A DNA stretch of 64,000 nt from Cephalotrichum gorgonifer (taxonomy: Eukaryota > Ascomycota > Sordariomycetes > Microascales > Microascaceae): positions 1,268,338-1,332,337 of the forward strand of contig ONZQ02000001.1 of NCBI GenBank assembly GCA_900312665.1, given 5' to 3'. The stretch's first letter is position 1, and each line of letters starts with the position of its first letter. The position numbers and the translations under genes were made by a program. Shown one piece after another: positions 11,163 to 21,489 of this stretch. The notes under the pieces were generated by a model. The model saw only the letters and a list, made by a program, of their open reading frames with translations, did no database searches and was not told the origin of the DNA.

Positions 11163-12646
11163 AATGAAAGTGAGATATCGCAGAATGATGGGGGGTTGAA
11201 AGGAGAGGATGGGGAAACCAAACAAAGGTAAGAGATGGTATAGTTAGAAGTGGGATGTGTTGCGGATGGAGAGGGCATTTGGGTATGAGAACTGTTCGGG
11301 AAGGAGGTTCCTGCAGGACCGAAAGCAAGACTGCTTTGTTGGCTTCTGGTGTGTTGATGGTGGGGGACTGGAGGTACATGAAAGTAAACGTGTGACATGC
11401 CGCTTGCTGCCTTGGGAGAGCACTGGCTCAAGGGAAAGTATAGACGTGCCAATACACCGGGGAAATCTGCCCAGTATATGAAGGAAGGCACGTGTAATCC
11501 ACACCATCCCCATCCCTTGTCGAGTTCAACAGATACCTGGCAGAGGCTCTGGATCAGGAGCCCAAGCCCAAAGCTAAGGGGAGGAAGTATCCCGTTCCAG
11601 GTACCAGAGCATGATTCCCGCACAGCCAGGAGACAGCAAACGAGCCAACACCCTCCAGGAAGTTTAACCCTAAACTCTGGCCTGGTCTGGTCTGGCATGC
11701 CAACAGAGTTTGAGATGCCACAGACACCTGGCTTGGGCATCCATCAACTTGATTTCTCCAGGCCTATCGTTTCCAAAGTTGACCCTCGGATGCAAGGAAG
11801 ACATCCTATATCCCTGCCTTATATCAAAGCGCGGACAATCTCAATACCAATCGCGACGCCAAACCTGAAGTGTCCGCTGAAAGGCGATTTCGCGCCTGAT
11901 ATCCCATCCAAGAGCAATCCATGTCCGATCTATCTCCGAGGCGAATATCAAATGAAGAAAACTGAGGGAAAGCAAGACGGGAAGTAAGAAAATACTCACC
12001 AAAACGATCTTCGATAGATCCTTTGAGGGGACGGACGAAATGTTGTTGAGTAGTAGTCGACGCTCATCTCATCGCCACCACTATGCCGCGGGGCGAATGC
12101 TAATACACAATAAACGGAGATCGGCGCGACGATCGAGGATGAACGGAGTGGAGTGGTATTCGCGCTCACAACAGCAATTTGCAAGATGTGCCAAAAACTT
12201 TGACGGCGGAGCACAATGGACCATGAGATACGCGCTATATAATATCAAGAGAAAGAAAAACCACGGTCCATGGCGGGCGAAGAGAGTCCGTGGAACGGTT
12301 CTTGCCCCTAGATGCGGAAACGAAACGATGAGGTCGGCTCAGGGGTCCCAGCATCTTTTTACCCGCGGATTAGCCGGCCCACACGTTTCGTTTCTTCAAG
12401 GGAGATACTGGGTCCACAAGAGCTTATACTGACCGAGGATCGAGGATCCACACCTCCACCACTAGCTCTTCGTTGAATAATAGCATGAGCTCTCCCCCCT
12501 CCCCTTCCGTATGTGGCCCGCAGGCAGGGAGGCGCGGGAACGAGCTTCCAGGTTTCCTTCCTTCACCACCAACTTTTTTCAAGTAAATTCCCTCCTTTGG
12601 TGGAAAGCGGATTTTTTGGGACCCTACGACGTCCTGACCCTTCACA
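11163..12646. promoter_or_regulatory. Long divergent intergenic region
   Basis: This 1.48-kb gap lies between the start of the minus-strand orphan and the plus-strand HAD gene. Open frames inside it look random and have no family resemblance. A GTGAGT donor-like site occurs on the minus strand at about 11995 after a short frame (ATG near 12070), which could be a leader exon, but no coding acceptor fits. It most likely holds two promoters and long 5' leaders. Confidence 0.4.
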
Positions 12647-13495
12647 ATGGCAATCGTGTTAGATTTCGATGGCACCATCACGGTTGACGACACCATAAAC
12701 GTCCTCGCGCAGTCCGCGCTCAAGATCCACAAGGAGCGCGGTCGTGACCTCTCGGGCGCATGGACGAATATCGTAGACCTCTACCTCAGTGGCCATGCGG
12801 ACTACAAGGCAAACTATCCGGTCCCGGAGGGCAGGAGACTAAGCAACGACGACGAAATCGACTACCTCCGCGGGATGAGGGATACCGAGCTTGCCTCCGC
12901 AAAGCGGCTAGAGGACTCGGGCATCTTTAGCGGCATCTCACCGTCGGAGTTTGTCGCAGCCGGAACCGCAGCCCAAATCGAAGGGAAAGTGGTTCTTCGG
13001 GACGGGCTCCCGGAGCTCCTGTCCTTGGCGGCAGCTCGCGGGTGGCCCGTATACATCCTGTCGGTGAACTGGTCCGAGAGCTTCATCCGGGGAGTCCTAC
13101 ACCAACACCCCGGAGACAACCTTCGTATCATTTCCAACGATATACATGACGGTGGGAGGATATTCTCCCCCGACACGCAGACCTACCTCGCAACTACAGA
13201 GGATAAGATGAAGGCTCTTCGCTACATCATACGGGAGGTAAAAGACGTGCCTACAGTCTATTTCGGAGACTCGACTACCGACTTTGAGTGTCTTATGCTA
13301 TCACCCGGGATTGTGATATCATCTTCGGGAGACTCGTCATTGCTCAGGACGCTGTCTCGGATAGGGCTGAATGTCCCTCATGTCAACGACGGCGCAGACG
13401 CGGACAAGTTGCTGTGGGCGAAAGATATCGCCGAAGTCCTTCAGTCCGGGGTACTCCCATCCCGCCTGCCAAAGGGCGCTCAGGTACGGACATGA
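12647..13495 (+). CDS. HAD-superfamily phosphatase-like protein (Cto1 family)
   Basis: Single-exon 282-aa protein of the haloacid dehalogenase superfamily, resembling the yeast Cto1 (cold tolerance) and phosphoserine-phosphatase-like group. Motif I is LDFDGTITVDD, with the nucleophile Asp6 and the general acid Asp8. Motif II is ILSVNWS (the Ser/Thr position), and the motif III/IV region is YFGDSTTDFECL with the metal-binding aspartates. The helical cap lies between motifs I and II. All catalytic residues are present, so it should be an active Mg2+-dependent phosphohydrolase of unknown substrate. The start context CACAATGGC is strong. The protein is probably cytosolic, as no signal peptide is visible. 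Confidence 0.85.
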   Translation: MAIVLDFDGTITVDDTINVLAQSALKIHKERGRDLSGAWTNIVDLYLSGHADYKANYPVPEGRRLSNDDEIDYLRGMRDTELASAKRLEDSGIFSGISPSEFVAAGTAAQIEGKVVLRDGLPELLSLAAARGWPVYILSVNWSESFIRGVLHQHPGDNLRIISNDIHDGGRIFSPDTQTYLATTEDKMKALRYIIREVKDVPTVYFGDSTTDFECLMLSPGIVISSSGDSSLLRTLSRIGLNVPHVNDGADADKLLWAKDIAEVLQSGVLPSRLPKGAQVRT

Positions 13496-13934
13496 TTTCT
13501 TTTGCACCAGGCAAACAAAGCAGACACCAGCAGCAGATAGGTCCTTGCTTGGTTAAACAGCCCCCTTCCAGTCGCAGTCGCAGCTGCCCATCTTCTCTTT
13601 GTCCTCTAGAGCTGTTTGATTCTCAACAATGCTCTTGTTGTGGAAGCTTCCTATACCTTCAAAAGCCAAACGATGATGGTGGGAACAAAGAGCAAGTCAT
13701 CCTTTCTTTGAATAGCACAGCACTCATTCATACATCAAAGTCAACATAGCTATATATGCACATCCCAGCTGCTGGGGTTGCCTCATGGCTCACGCTCCGG
13801 TTCTCACATAATGTCTTATCCGACCCCTTTAGCTGCCCTTCGCTGTTCAGATCAACCCACTTTAGGAACTCATTCTCCTCACCCCAATCCTCAGAACACG
13901 AGAGAGAGGGAGGAAGAAGGGAAGGACGACGAAA
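13496..13934. other. Intergenic region
   Basis: This 439-bp gap lies between two plus-strand genes. It holds the 3' end of the HAD gene and the promoter of the next gene. No further feature is seen. Confidence 0.35.
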
Positions 13935-14405
13935 ATGTGCTTCCATAAGAGCATCAAGTATACCTGTGCACACACATTCTTCACCATCTGCATCCGGACC
14001 TGTCACGTCCAGGATGAGTACCTCATAGATCCAGAAGGTTGTACGCCCTGCGACATCAAGACATCGCATGCCCTCTACACCATTGCCGTCGACCGCAGAT
14101 GCGACGCATGTCTGCGCCTGGACGCGCGGGTGGGCGATATGAAGGCGGTGTTGAAGGGCGCGAGGGCCAAGGTCGACGAAATGTTGGCGATTAGGGACTC
14201 CGCAAATGAGCTTTGGGAGAGAAATGATAAGGAGGTGCTTGAGAAGGGTGCTGGTATTGGGGCATGTGTGCGTACTACAAATACTACTGGCATTATGGGG
14301 GAGGACAAGCTTCGATGTGAGAGTATAGGCATGGACTCAAAAGACCAGTTGCCAGAAGAGGAGTTTTCAGAAGAAGAGCTGCCGAATCTCCGCTCGTCCT
14401 GGTAG
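13935..14405 (+). CDS. Small Cys-rich hypothetical protein
   Basis: Single-exon frame of 156 aa. The N-terminal ~60 residues hold about nine cysteines and several histidines (MCFHKSIKYTCAH, then CIRTCHV, GCTPCDIK, CDACLRL). This pattern suggests zinc binding. It is followed by a charged helical segment and an acidic tail (DQLPEEEFSEEELP). Short proteins starting MC-x-H or similar with a Y-x-C-x-H unit are common in filamentous ascomycetes and have no assigned function. Another member-like protein is encoded on the minus strand at 40242-40904. No signal peptide is evident. The coding status is supported by the ordered Cys spacing, but it has not been checked against homologues. Confidence 0.6.
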   Translation: MCFHKSIKYTCAHTFFTICIRTCHVQDEYLIDPEGCTPCDIKTSHALYTIAVDRRCDACLRLDARVGDMKAVLKGARAKVDEMLAIRDSANELWERNDKEVLEKGAGIGACVRTTNTTGIMGEDKLRCESIGMDSKDQLPEEEFSEEELPNLRSSW

Positions 14406-14879
14406 GCCGAAGAGAACTTGATGTTTAATCCATGTCACCCTTTTGCGCAAAGGTCTGTCTTAATGAAGCATCCGGGGCATCCGGTGCAATGCTACCATTA
14501 GGTGTGAGTATGACGTGGATATTTCCTCGTGGGTAAGGCCATATGGATAGAGGTGTTAGAGGACATATCATTCAAGCCTTTTCTTTCTTTTATGAGAAAC
14601 CAACTAACGGGGCAAGACGATTTCAAAGGCGTATGCTGGCACCCTACCGGCGATCCCAGGACCCGATTACCGGGACGTATCCTTGGCGATGCGACAGTCT
14701 GCGTATCAGTGGCAATGCGATCGGACCTGAAACTGACTCGTTCTCTCCTTGGTCTCCTCGGCCTCCTCCTCCTAGTACCATTGCCATCCAACTTACACTC
14801 TACAATCTATAACTTTCTAGAAATCTATCTGCCTTACCATTTCCGTCTGTAAATAAGCACACGATAATTTTCTCGCATC
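14406..14879. other. Intergenic region
   Basis: This 474-bp stretch lies between two plus-strand genes. Its last ~150 bp are pyrimidine-rich (about 14732-14800), as is usual upstream of fungal start codons. No gene is seen. Confidence 0.35.
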
Positions 14880-15492
14880 ATGGCTTGTAAGTGCTCCTCC
14901 CCGGTCCTCTACACCCACCCCACACTGCGTCCCGTCTCACTCAGATGCTAACATCACCGAAGCCATCCTCAACACCACCACAACCTTAAAGTTCACCACC
15001 CCCCTCCCCCCTTCCATCCCCGCCCCAAAAGCCATCGCGACCCTGCAAAACCACGAGACCTTCATCAAATGCGACCCCCACATGATCTCCTTTAAGTCGC
15101 TGCCCCCACCACTAGCCGACGCCGTCGCAGTGCCCCCCTCCCGCGTCTGTTCGCCCCGAACGCAGGACCCGACCCAGACCTACGAGGTTACCGACAGGGT
15201 CCACGCTCTCCCCGCGGGCCTGTGGGACTCTGACGTGGTCAGCACGACCGAGATCACGAACCTGGAGAGGGGCATCTTCGCGCGGTTGAGGAGCCCGATG
15301 GGCATCGTCATGGAGACCGTGTGGGAGATCACGGAGATGGAGGGGGAGGGCGGCGGGCTGGAGATGGTGGAGGAGACGGTAATTTCGTGCTCGAGGTTGC
15401 TGTCGGGGGTTGTTAAGGGTCAGTGCCAGGCGAATTGGAAGGGGATTCATGCGAAGCTGGTGAGGATTATGAATGGGGAGGAAGAGGTATGA
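14880..15492 (+). CDS. DUF7053-like (START/SRPBCC-type fold) protein
   Basis: Two exons, 14880-14886 and 14945-15492, give 184 aa. The first coding exon is only 7 nt (ATG GCT T), with a perfect GTAAGT donor and a CAG acceptor. The frame opens MAYANITEAILNTT. A segment of the type 'PLPPS...ALxxLQNHETFIKCDPHM', then YEVTDRVHALPAGLWDSDV and a late METVWEITE strand, recalls the fungal DUF7053 family, which resembles lipid-binding SRPBCC domains. That assignment is from memory of the pattern and is tentative. No membrane segment or signal peptide is visible. Confidence 0.65.
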
Positions 15493-16027
15493 GTCCTAGT
15501 TGTTAGAAGAGGGGAGGGTAGTTTTGGGACGCCTGACAATGAATATGTTGGCAGGCACGGATATTGGATACATATCGAGAATAGAGGGGTAGGTAATACC
15601 ATGCAGCTCTTGGAGGGAATAGTTGTTGATTTTCCAATTGCTTGATTCTCCCTACGGAACTATGGCTATATAACACAAGATATAAGAAAACCATGGAAAT
15701 TTGAAAAGAACATGTATTATTATGTATTGGTCCCCTAGATAGTGGTGTATCAAGGTGGGAGTAGATGGAGGCTGGCTAATTATGGCATGTGATGCTTTAA
15801 TAGTGCCCCTCACTGGCATACGCGATATATTGTTCGCATCCCCTGCACGTCCACACTACCAAGTGCCCGCACCTGTGAAGAGCTCCAAATGCGTTCATAC
15901 CAACGGTCTCACGATCACCACCACCACCACAACCTACCACAGCTCAACACTATATAAGGGAGCGTAAGGAAGGACAATACAGCACATGGGGCTATTAGCA
16001 TAGGAAGCCCCCCCCCCAAACCGCATA
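15493..16027. promoter_or_regulatory. LCL3 upstream region
   Basis: This 535-bp gap ends in the LCL3 promoter. It contains a run of CAC/CCA repeats near 15915-15940, the TATA element at 15951, and a C-run just before the ATG. No other gene is seen. Confidence 0.45.
15951..15957 (+). promoter_or_regulatory. TATA-box-like element upstream of LCL3
   Basis: TATATAA followed by GGG lies 77 bp before the LCL3 start codon. This is a plausible distance for a fungal core promoter. Confidence 0.5.
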
Positions 16028-16898
16028 ATGGCCCCCTGGCCCTTCAGTCTTTTCTCCTCCAACAAGAAAGAAGAGTCAAACGCGTCTCCGTGGACCGCCT
16101 TCCTCTCCGCCGACGACCCGCGCCAGATCATCCTCCCCACCGTCCTCTCGACAGTCGGCATCCTGGGCCTCGTAGGCTTCTACACCCGATTCCTCCGCCG
16201 CATACCCGGGACGGCCTACGTGAAGCCCACCTCCTTCCGCAGCCGGTCCCTCCTCGGGCGCGTGACGAGCGTCGGCGACGGCGACGGCTTCCACCTCTAC
16301 CACACACCCGGCGGGAGACTGGCGGGATGGGGCTGGCTGCGGAAGGTCCCTAGCACGAGGGCGGGGCTCAAGAACCAAACTGTAATCCTCCACCCCTCAC
16401 CCCTAAATCCTGCCCCCGCGCCGTGCTATTTATTGTGTTGTTGTTATTGCTACGAAATGCTAACATCCGGGCCCACGGCCTTTGCAGATCCCTATCCGCA
16501 TAGCCGGCATTGACGCTCCCGAGGGCGCCCACTTCGGCCGGCCCGCACAGCCCTTCTCTGCCGAGGCTCTCTCCTTCCTGACCTCCTACGTCCTCCACCG
16601 CCCAGTCCGCGCCGTCATCCACAGGCGCGACCAGTACGACCGCGTCGTCGCCACCGTCTTCGTCCGGCGCTTCCCCTTCCTTCTGCGGAAAGATGTCGGT
16701 CTGGAGATGCTGAAGAGGGGCCTGGCGACTACGTACGAGGCGAAGACCGGCGTGGAGTTTGGGGGGAAGGAGGCGGTGTATATGAGGGCGCAGGAGAAGG
16801 CGAAGAAGCGGAGGGTGGGGATGTGGGGGGGCAAGAAGCTGGAGAGCCCAAGGGAGTATAAGAACAGGATGAGGGCGGACGGAGTGAAGCCCGAGTAA
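16028..16898 (+). CDS. LCL3: Membrane-anchored staphylococcal-nuclease-like endonuclease Lcl3
   Basis: Fungal Lcl3 is a small, probably mitochondrial membrane-anchored nuclease of the SNase family. Two exons, 16028-16381 and 16488-16898, encode 254 aa; the acceptor is TTTGCAG and a GCTAACAT branch is visible. One transmembrane segment lies at about residues 36-58 (IILPTVLSTVGILGLVGFYT). The SNase domain follows: RVTSVGDGDGFHLYH, IRIAGIDAPEGAHFG, RDQYDRVVATVFV, GLATTYEAK and a closing KKRRVGMWG. The catalytic Arg/Glu environment is preserved in the D-A-P-E and R-D-x-Y-D-R motifs. The length equals that of other Lcl3 proteins. Confidence 0.93.
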
Positions 16899-17250
16899 TG
16901 GACATGCGTTTGGTTTCGGTTTGGAAATTGGAGGGATACGCAGATCGTGGTTTGCGTACAATATGAGAGAACTTGATACCCCGAGCTGGCAGGAGAGGGC
17001 GTACATATAGGACTGGGTAGTATATAGGAGGATCATGAGCACGAAGAAAGCCGCAGACGAAAAGCGATTTAGATGATGCGGCATCACTCCATCGAGAATA
17101 GAATAAAACGAAAATGATACAAATGACATATGCCCCCATTCCAAGCAAAACACCCCCGTATCCGTCTAGCCTTAGAAAACGCCATGCCATATATAAGATC
17201 CCAGCTCCCCAAAAAATGCAAGGAATGAAACAAAAGCTGCCAAACCGCAG
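16899..17250. other. Convergent 3' intergenic region
   Basis: This 352-bp stretch lies between the stops of LCL3 and the Elongin A gene. Poly(A)-signal-like A-rich stretches lie at about 17100-17230. No gene is seen. Confidence 0.4.
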
Positions 17251-18546
17251 TCACGTTCGCCTCCTCGGTTTCATAAATATATCTACCTTTCGCTTCCGAG
17301 GCGGCATTGCCGCCGGAGGAGGACTCGACGCCGTCGGCTTGGTCTGCGGCGGGGGGGACGCTCGTCTGGCTGGCGGGGACGACTTCGTGGTCACCCTCGT
17401 ACCGCCCGAGGAATTCGGAGACGGCCTCGAAAGGGAGCGAGATGTTTCTGAGGGGTTTGGTGAGGCCGTAACCTTGCTGGACGAAACCGACGATTTGCCC
17501 AAGAACCGTCCTGCTCCGGGCTTGCCCGGAAGAAGCGCGGTGTGTTTTCGCTTTATGGGAGTTGTCGTAGACGAGTCCACGCCCAGATCTTTGCTCACCG
17601 TTGGCTTCGTCTTCACACCGTCCCAGCCGTTGCCGCCGGAACTGTCATTAGCCCGCCGAAACCCTGACCGCCCAGAGTCATATCTTGATTTCTTAGCGGC
17701 TGGTCTCTCCTCATCACTGTCGTCAAACAGATTGTCTGAGTCTTCTTCGTCTGACGCACCGACAATGATAGCTTCGGGTTCATCTTTCCTCCCTTTACTG
17801 GTGTACGACGTGTAGGTTTCACTCACGGCCGGCTTCTTCGGGGCTTGCGGTAGTGCCGCACGCAACGCAGGCTGAGATGCGACCCGGTTGCTCTCAATAA
17901 AGCTCGCTGGAGCGGCCCTGAGTTGGTTGGACCTTGAGTCAAGCGGACGGGATAGGTTCGCTAGCGACCCACGCTGCACTGCGATGTCCCTCGCCTCCCT
18001 CCGCGCCCTCTTCAATACACTCTTTCCGCTGATGAGTTTAGTCCTGCTACCTGCAGTGAAGGCCAGAGAGCTAGTGTCCGGCCTCTTTGGAGGGCGGCGA
18101 GGGCCACCGATCGAGCGCCCGGTCCTTGTCGGCCTGGGAAGTCGACTTCTGTCGAGCACAACCGACACGTTCCTCCCCTCCTTCTCGGCTATCCCGTCGA
18201 ACGCATTCTTTAGCGCGGCAGTGGCGGCTTGCAGGGACTCGTCGTGCTCTTTCTTGTGCCGCTTGTAAACTTTCCACCATCCGCTAGGATCTGACGGGAC
18301 GTAGTTCTTCTTCCGCGAGTTGGGGAAGTCCCTCTGGATCAGCTCTTTCCAGTACTTGTCGGTGTGGCCCTGTAGCTGGGGAGAGTTTATCTCCATTTCT
18401 CTCAGCTGGGCCGACGACCCAATCCTGGCGAGTATCTTTTGGACGTAGGGGTTGTCGGGTGGTAGGTCATCTCCGATCCCAGAGACCAAGTTGATGTTCT
18501 TCAATATGGTCCCTAGGCAGAGCGCCACCAAGGATTTGGGGGGCAT
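17251..18546 (-). CDS. ELA1: Elongin A (RNA Pol II transcription factor SIII subunit A)
   Basis: Single-exon 431-aa protein. The N-terminal ~110 residues match Elongin A: SLVALCLGTILKNINLVSGIGD, then ILARIGSSAQLREMEINSPQL and YWKELIQRDFPN. This is the BC-box/F-box-like region that binds Elongin C and, in yeast, Cul3. It continues into WWKVYKRHKKEHDESL. The rest is basic and Ser/Pro-rich with an acidic patch (ASDEEDSDNLFDDSDEE), and it ends with PPRKRKVDIFMKPRRR, a likely nuclear localisation signal. Ela1-Elc1-Cul3 ubiquitylates stalled Pol II in yeast. It is divergent from TFIIF beta. Confidence 0.88.
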   Translation of the reverse strand: MPPKSLVALCLGTILKNINLVSGIGDDLPPDNPYVQKILARIGSSAQLREMEINSPQLQGHTDKYWKELIQRDFPNSRKKNYVPSDPSGWWKVYKRHKKEHDESLQAATAALKNAFDGIAEKEGRNVSVVLDRSRLPRPTRTGRSIGGPRRPPKRPDTSSLAFTAGSRTKLISGKSVLKRARREARDIAVQRGSLANLSRPLDSRSNQLRAAPASFIESNRVASQPALRAALPQAPKKPAVSETYTSYTSKGRKDEPEAIIVGASDEEDSDNLFDDSDEERPAAKKSRYDSGRSGFRRANDSSGGNGWDGVKTKPTVSKDLGVDSSTTTPIKRKHTALLPGKPGAGRFLGKSSVSSSKVTASPNPSETSRSLSRPSPNSSGGTRVTTKSSPPARRASPPPQTKPTASSPPPAAMPPRKRKVDIFMKPRRRT

Positions 18547-19239
18547 TTTGGATGCGGGTTTGTTTGTTTGGGTCGGGTCGGTGGTTTTGTGCGAAAGGAG
18601 CTGTCGCTCGTTACGGCGGAATCGTCGAGAGCGTAGACAGGTTCAAATGTAAAGCCTGCGGGCTACCACAGGAAATGGTTACTCGACGCGCTAGTGTCTC
18701 GGTCGATGCGATGTTGAGATGTTGGCGACTTGGCTTGGGCAACATTCTTCGAGCTCAGACGCGGTTCCTAGATCAGTAAAGACCATCAAAAGAAGAACTG
18801 GTGACAGGGAAATCGTGGATCCTAGTCCAGTAGAGATCGAGACCGACACATTCCTAAGAGACGCGGAGGCTGTGAGCTGTCCTAACTGAAGTAATGTAAG
18901 CTCTAAGATGCCCCTTTGTTCTAATAGTGGATGGAGGTCGTCTAGTTACGGAGGAACCCCGGCTAATTGGTCGCAACCAGATTATGCTCCAGGATAGACG
19001 TAATGACCCCAAGGGCTGGAAGCTGCTCTGCAATTCATTCCTTAGCTCTTGCAACTAGTTCGACTCACCCTCCTCGGTTTACCAACCCCCAAACCTCCTC
19101 ATAAAGCACTGCTTCTCACGTACCTTCCTCAATCTCCGTATACGTCGAGACAGTTACCAGCTTCCTTCCATCGCCACTGGCAGTCTCTGCCCGCACTCCG
19201 CCCGCACGATAATAGACAACTCTGCCTGCACTCGCGACG
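18547..19239. promoter_or_regulatory. Divergent promoter region between ELA1 and TFG2
   Basis: This 693-bp gap separates two divergent start codons of transcription-factor genes. The final ~140 bp before TFG2 are pyrimidine-rich. I see no TATA box. Confidence 0.45.
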
Positions 19240-20560
19240 ATGGCGGACCAGCAGATCAAATCTGAACCTTCCGTCAAGTCGGAGCCTTTTATCAAGTCAG
19301 AGGTAAAAGCGGAGCCCGGCACATCGCCATCGCCATTCGAGGACGATGACCTGTACGAGGATGCTGGAGACCTGGAATTCTACGACCCGAACGGACCTGT
19401 GGACTTCGCCCACCTCTACCTGGCGCACATACCGAACGACTTGTGGAAGGCCTGGTCGCAGCTAAACGACAAGGATGAGATCCAAATTGGCACCATGAGG
19501 GTATGGGACGAGCCGGTCAGGGTCGGACAGGAGATCAAGAACGTCGTAGGTGAAACCCACGTGTGCGGCGGCTCAATATCCTACCACCAGCTCGCTGACT
19601 TTTCTTCCAACAGCCGCGTAGGAAGATGCTCCTCAACCCCCAAATCGCGCAACACCAGGGGATCCCGAGAGAATACAACTTGAACACTCACGGTGACTTC
19701 AATGAAAAGGGGAGCCACTTCCTGTTCTCGGAGGAGGATCTCCCGGGATTCAAGGAGAAGTCGAGGAATACCGGGCTACCCCTGTCCGTCCTAAGAGCAC
19801 GATCCGAGAAGGTGGAAAAGCCGAAGTGGGAGCGCGGTGCTAAATACGTGCCGTACTTCAGGAAGGCGATCCCGAGTAAGTTGTAGCCCACTTTCATCCG
19901 AAGCCCCGCGAATGACATACTAATCGAGCGTTCGTCCACAGAGAAGACAAAGATCGTCGGCAGGCTAGTCCATGAGATGACGTCCGCACCCGTCCTCGCG
20001 GAGCAACGCGAGCATCTTATCAGGCGACAGATAGATGAGTTCAACAAGGGAGGGAAGACCGGTCTCATGAGCAAGGGAATGGGCCAAGCTATCCGAACTG
20101 GTACTGTCGCGGGTGGAGACTGGGAGATAAACCTCATCGTATGTCCCGTACTCCCGCCCCCCCCCGATCTGCATTGCCGCCTTGACGGAACTAACCAAAC
20201 TCCATCCAGAAATCTCAGCCGAAGGTGACGAAGGCGAAGAAGGTGGAGATGAAGACGATCCGCATTCCCGAGAACGAACTCATGGACCAGATCTTCCAGT
20301 GCTTCGCGAAATACCAGTACTGGTCGCTCAAGTCCCTCCGAGCGCAGCTCAAGCAGCCCGAGGCCTATCTTCGGCAGACACTGGAAAAAATCGCCGTTCT
20401 CAACAAGACCGGCCGCTTCGCGAACAATTGGTCTCTGAAGGAGGAGAATATCGCGGCCCACCAATCGAACGTGGGCGGCGATGTTGCGCCGGAAGATGCT
20501 GGGGATGGTTCCGATGTGGACGACGACGATGTCGAGATGAAAATGGAGGATGCTTTGTGA
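19240..20560 (+). CDS. TFG2: TFIIF subunit beta (RAP30/Tfg2)
   Basis: Small subunit of the general transcription factor TFIIF, which recruits Pol II to promoters. Four exons, 19240-19545, 19614-19875, 19942-20138 and 20210-20560, sum to 1116 nt and encode 371 aa. Donors are GTAGGT, GTAAGT and GTATGT. The protein has an acidic N-terminus with three 'KSEP' units. Its TFIIF dimerisation part is LYLAHIPNDLWKAWSQL and KMLLNPQIAQHQGIPREYNL. A central linker contains VGRLVHEMTSAPVL. The C-terminal winged helix is IPENELMDQIFQCF, YWSLKSLRAQLKQPEAYL and LEKIAVLNKTGRFANNW. An acidic tail closes it. Confidence 0.93.
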
Positions 20561-20952
20561 TTTGCACTTGGGGGCACATATTTCTGGGTGGGAGGGCATC
20601 GCGGCGTTTACGGATATACAGGCAGGCAAAGCCCTTTTTTACGTCGGATAGGGATAGATACCCGTTTACCTATATTTAGACTGTACAGGCCCCCCCTTGA
20701 CGCGGGAGCTTTCATACACGAGACGGTTCATAATGCATGACCTGGTCGGCCGTGACTGCCTGCCTAATGTGACGTGTGAAGAGCAGTTCATAAATATCCT
20801 TCGCGAGACCTTCCAATGCTAAACTACCTGGAGTTGAAGCTCCCTCTAGAGTGACAGAACCCTTGTACCACGAGTACCGCTCCACCTCTACTCACCCACG
20901 CTACTTTCCATGTCCTGTGGGCCGTATCATCTTCAAAACATTATTCTCCTCC
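20561..20952. other. Convergent 3' intergenic region
   Basis: This 392-bp stretch lies between the stops of TFG2 and NEDD8. No gene is seen. Confidence 0.4.
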
Positions 20953-21489
20953 CTAAAGCGACCCTCCGCGGAGCGCTAGGACGAGATGTAGCGTCACGCC
21001 GGGCTCGAGGGAGTATTCTGCCGCAGTCTTGTCGTCGACCCTGCCCAAGCCCTGTCAGTTATGCACCATATCATGGTCTTGTTCCCTCCTATGCTCGTAG
21101 GGAGATGGTAGGCTGGGGGAGAAAAAGGAGGGAGGTAACATACATTTGCTTTCCGCTGTAAATAAGCCGTTGCTGGGCGGGCGGGATACCCTCCTTCTCT
21201 TCCACCTTTTCTTTGATCTGGGCGACCTGTTCGTCGATTCGATATGGTTAGGAGCGGAGGACGAAGACGCGGGAGAGATGACGATGAAGGCGAGGAGTTA
21301 TGGGGTTGCGGAGGGTTGCGAAGGAAGGGTTCCAGGGGAAACGTGCCTTGTAATCGCTTTCGATATCGAGCTCGATCTCCTTGCCCGAGAGCGTCCTCAC
21401 TCTGTTTTCGCGGGTGCGGTTAGCTAAACGTCGTTATCCCCTAGAGCTAGGAAACGCAAGGTGGGGCGCGGGACTTGCTTGATGAGCAT
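20953..21489 (-). CDS. NEDD8: NEDD8/Rub1 ubiquitin-like modifier
   Basis: NEDD8 modifies cullins to activate cullin-RING ligases; UBA3 in this window is the catalytic part of its E1. Four exons, 21489-21479, 21401-21347, 21226-21144 and 21040-20953, total 237 nt and encode 78 aa. The peptide starts MLIKVRTLSGKEIELDIE and continues IKEKVEEKEGIPPAQQRLIY. It ends VLALRGG plus a two-residue SL tail that must be cleaved to expose Gly76. Ala72, not Arg, distinguishes NEDD8 from ubiquitin, and the Ile44 patch is kept. Introns 1 and 2 use GC donors (AA|GCAAGT and AAG|GCACGT); GT alternatives break the frame. Intron 3 is GT-AG. All residues expected of the family align without gaps. Because no exon exceeds 88 nt, automatic predictors may miss it. 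Confidence 0.93.

Noticed and set aside
11996..12214. Short minus-strand frame with a GTGAGT donor as a first coding exon of the 298-aa gene
   Set aside because: The joining intron would be ~800 nt, far longer than others here, and no AG acceptor gives a sensible in-frame join before the ATG at 11162. A non-coding leader exon remains possible.
21146..21427. 93-aa plus-strand open frame over the NEDD8 locus
   Set aside because: It is a shadow of the minus-strand NEDD8 exons and has no family features.
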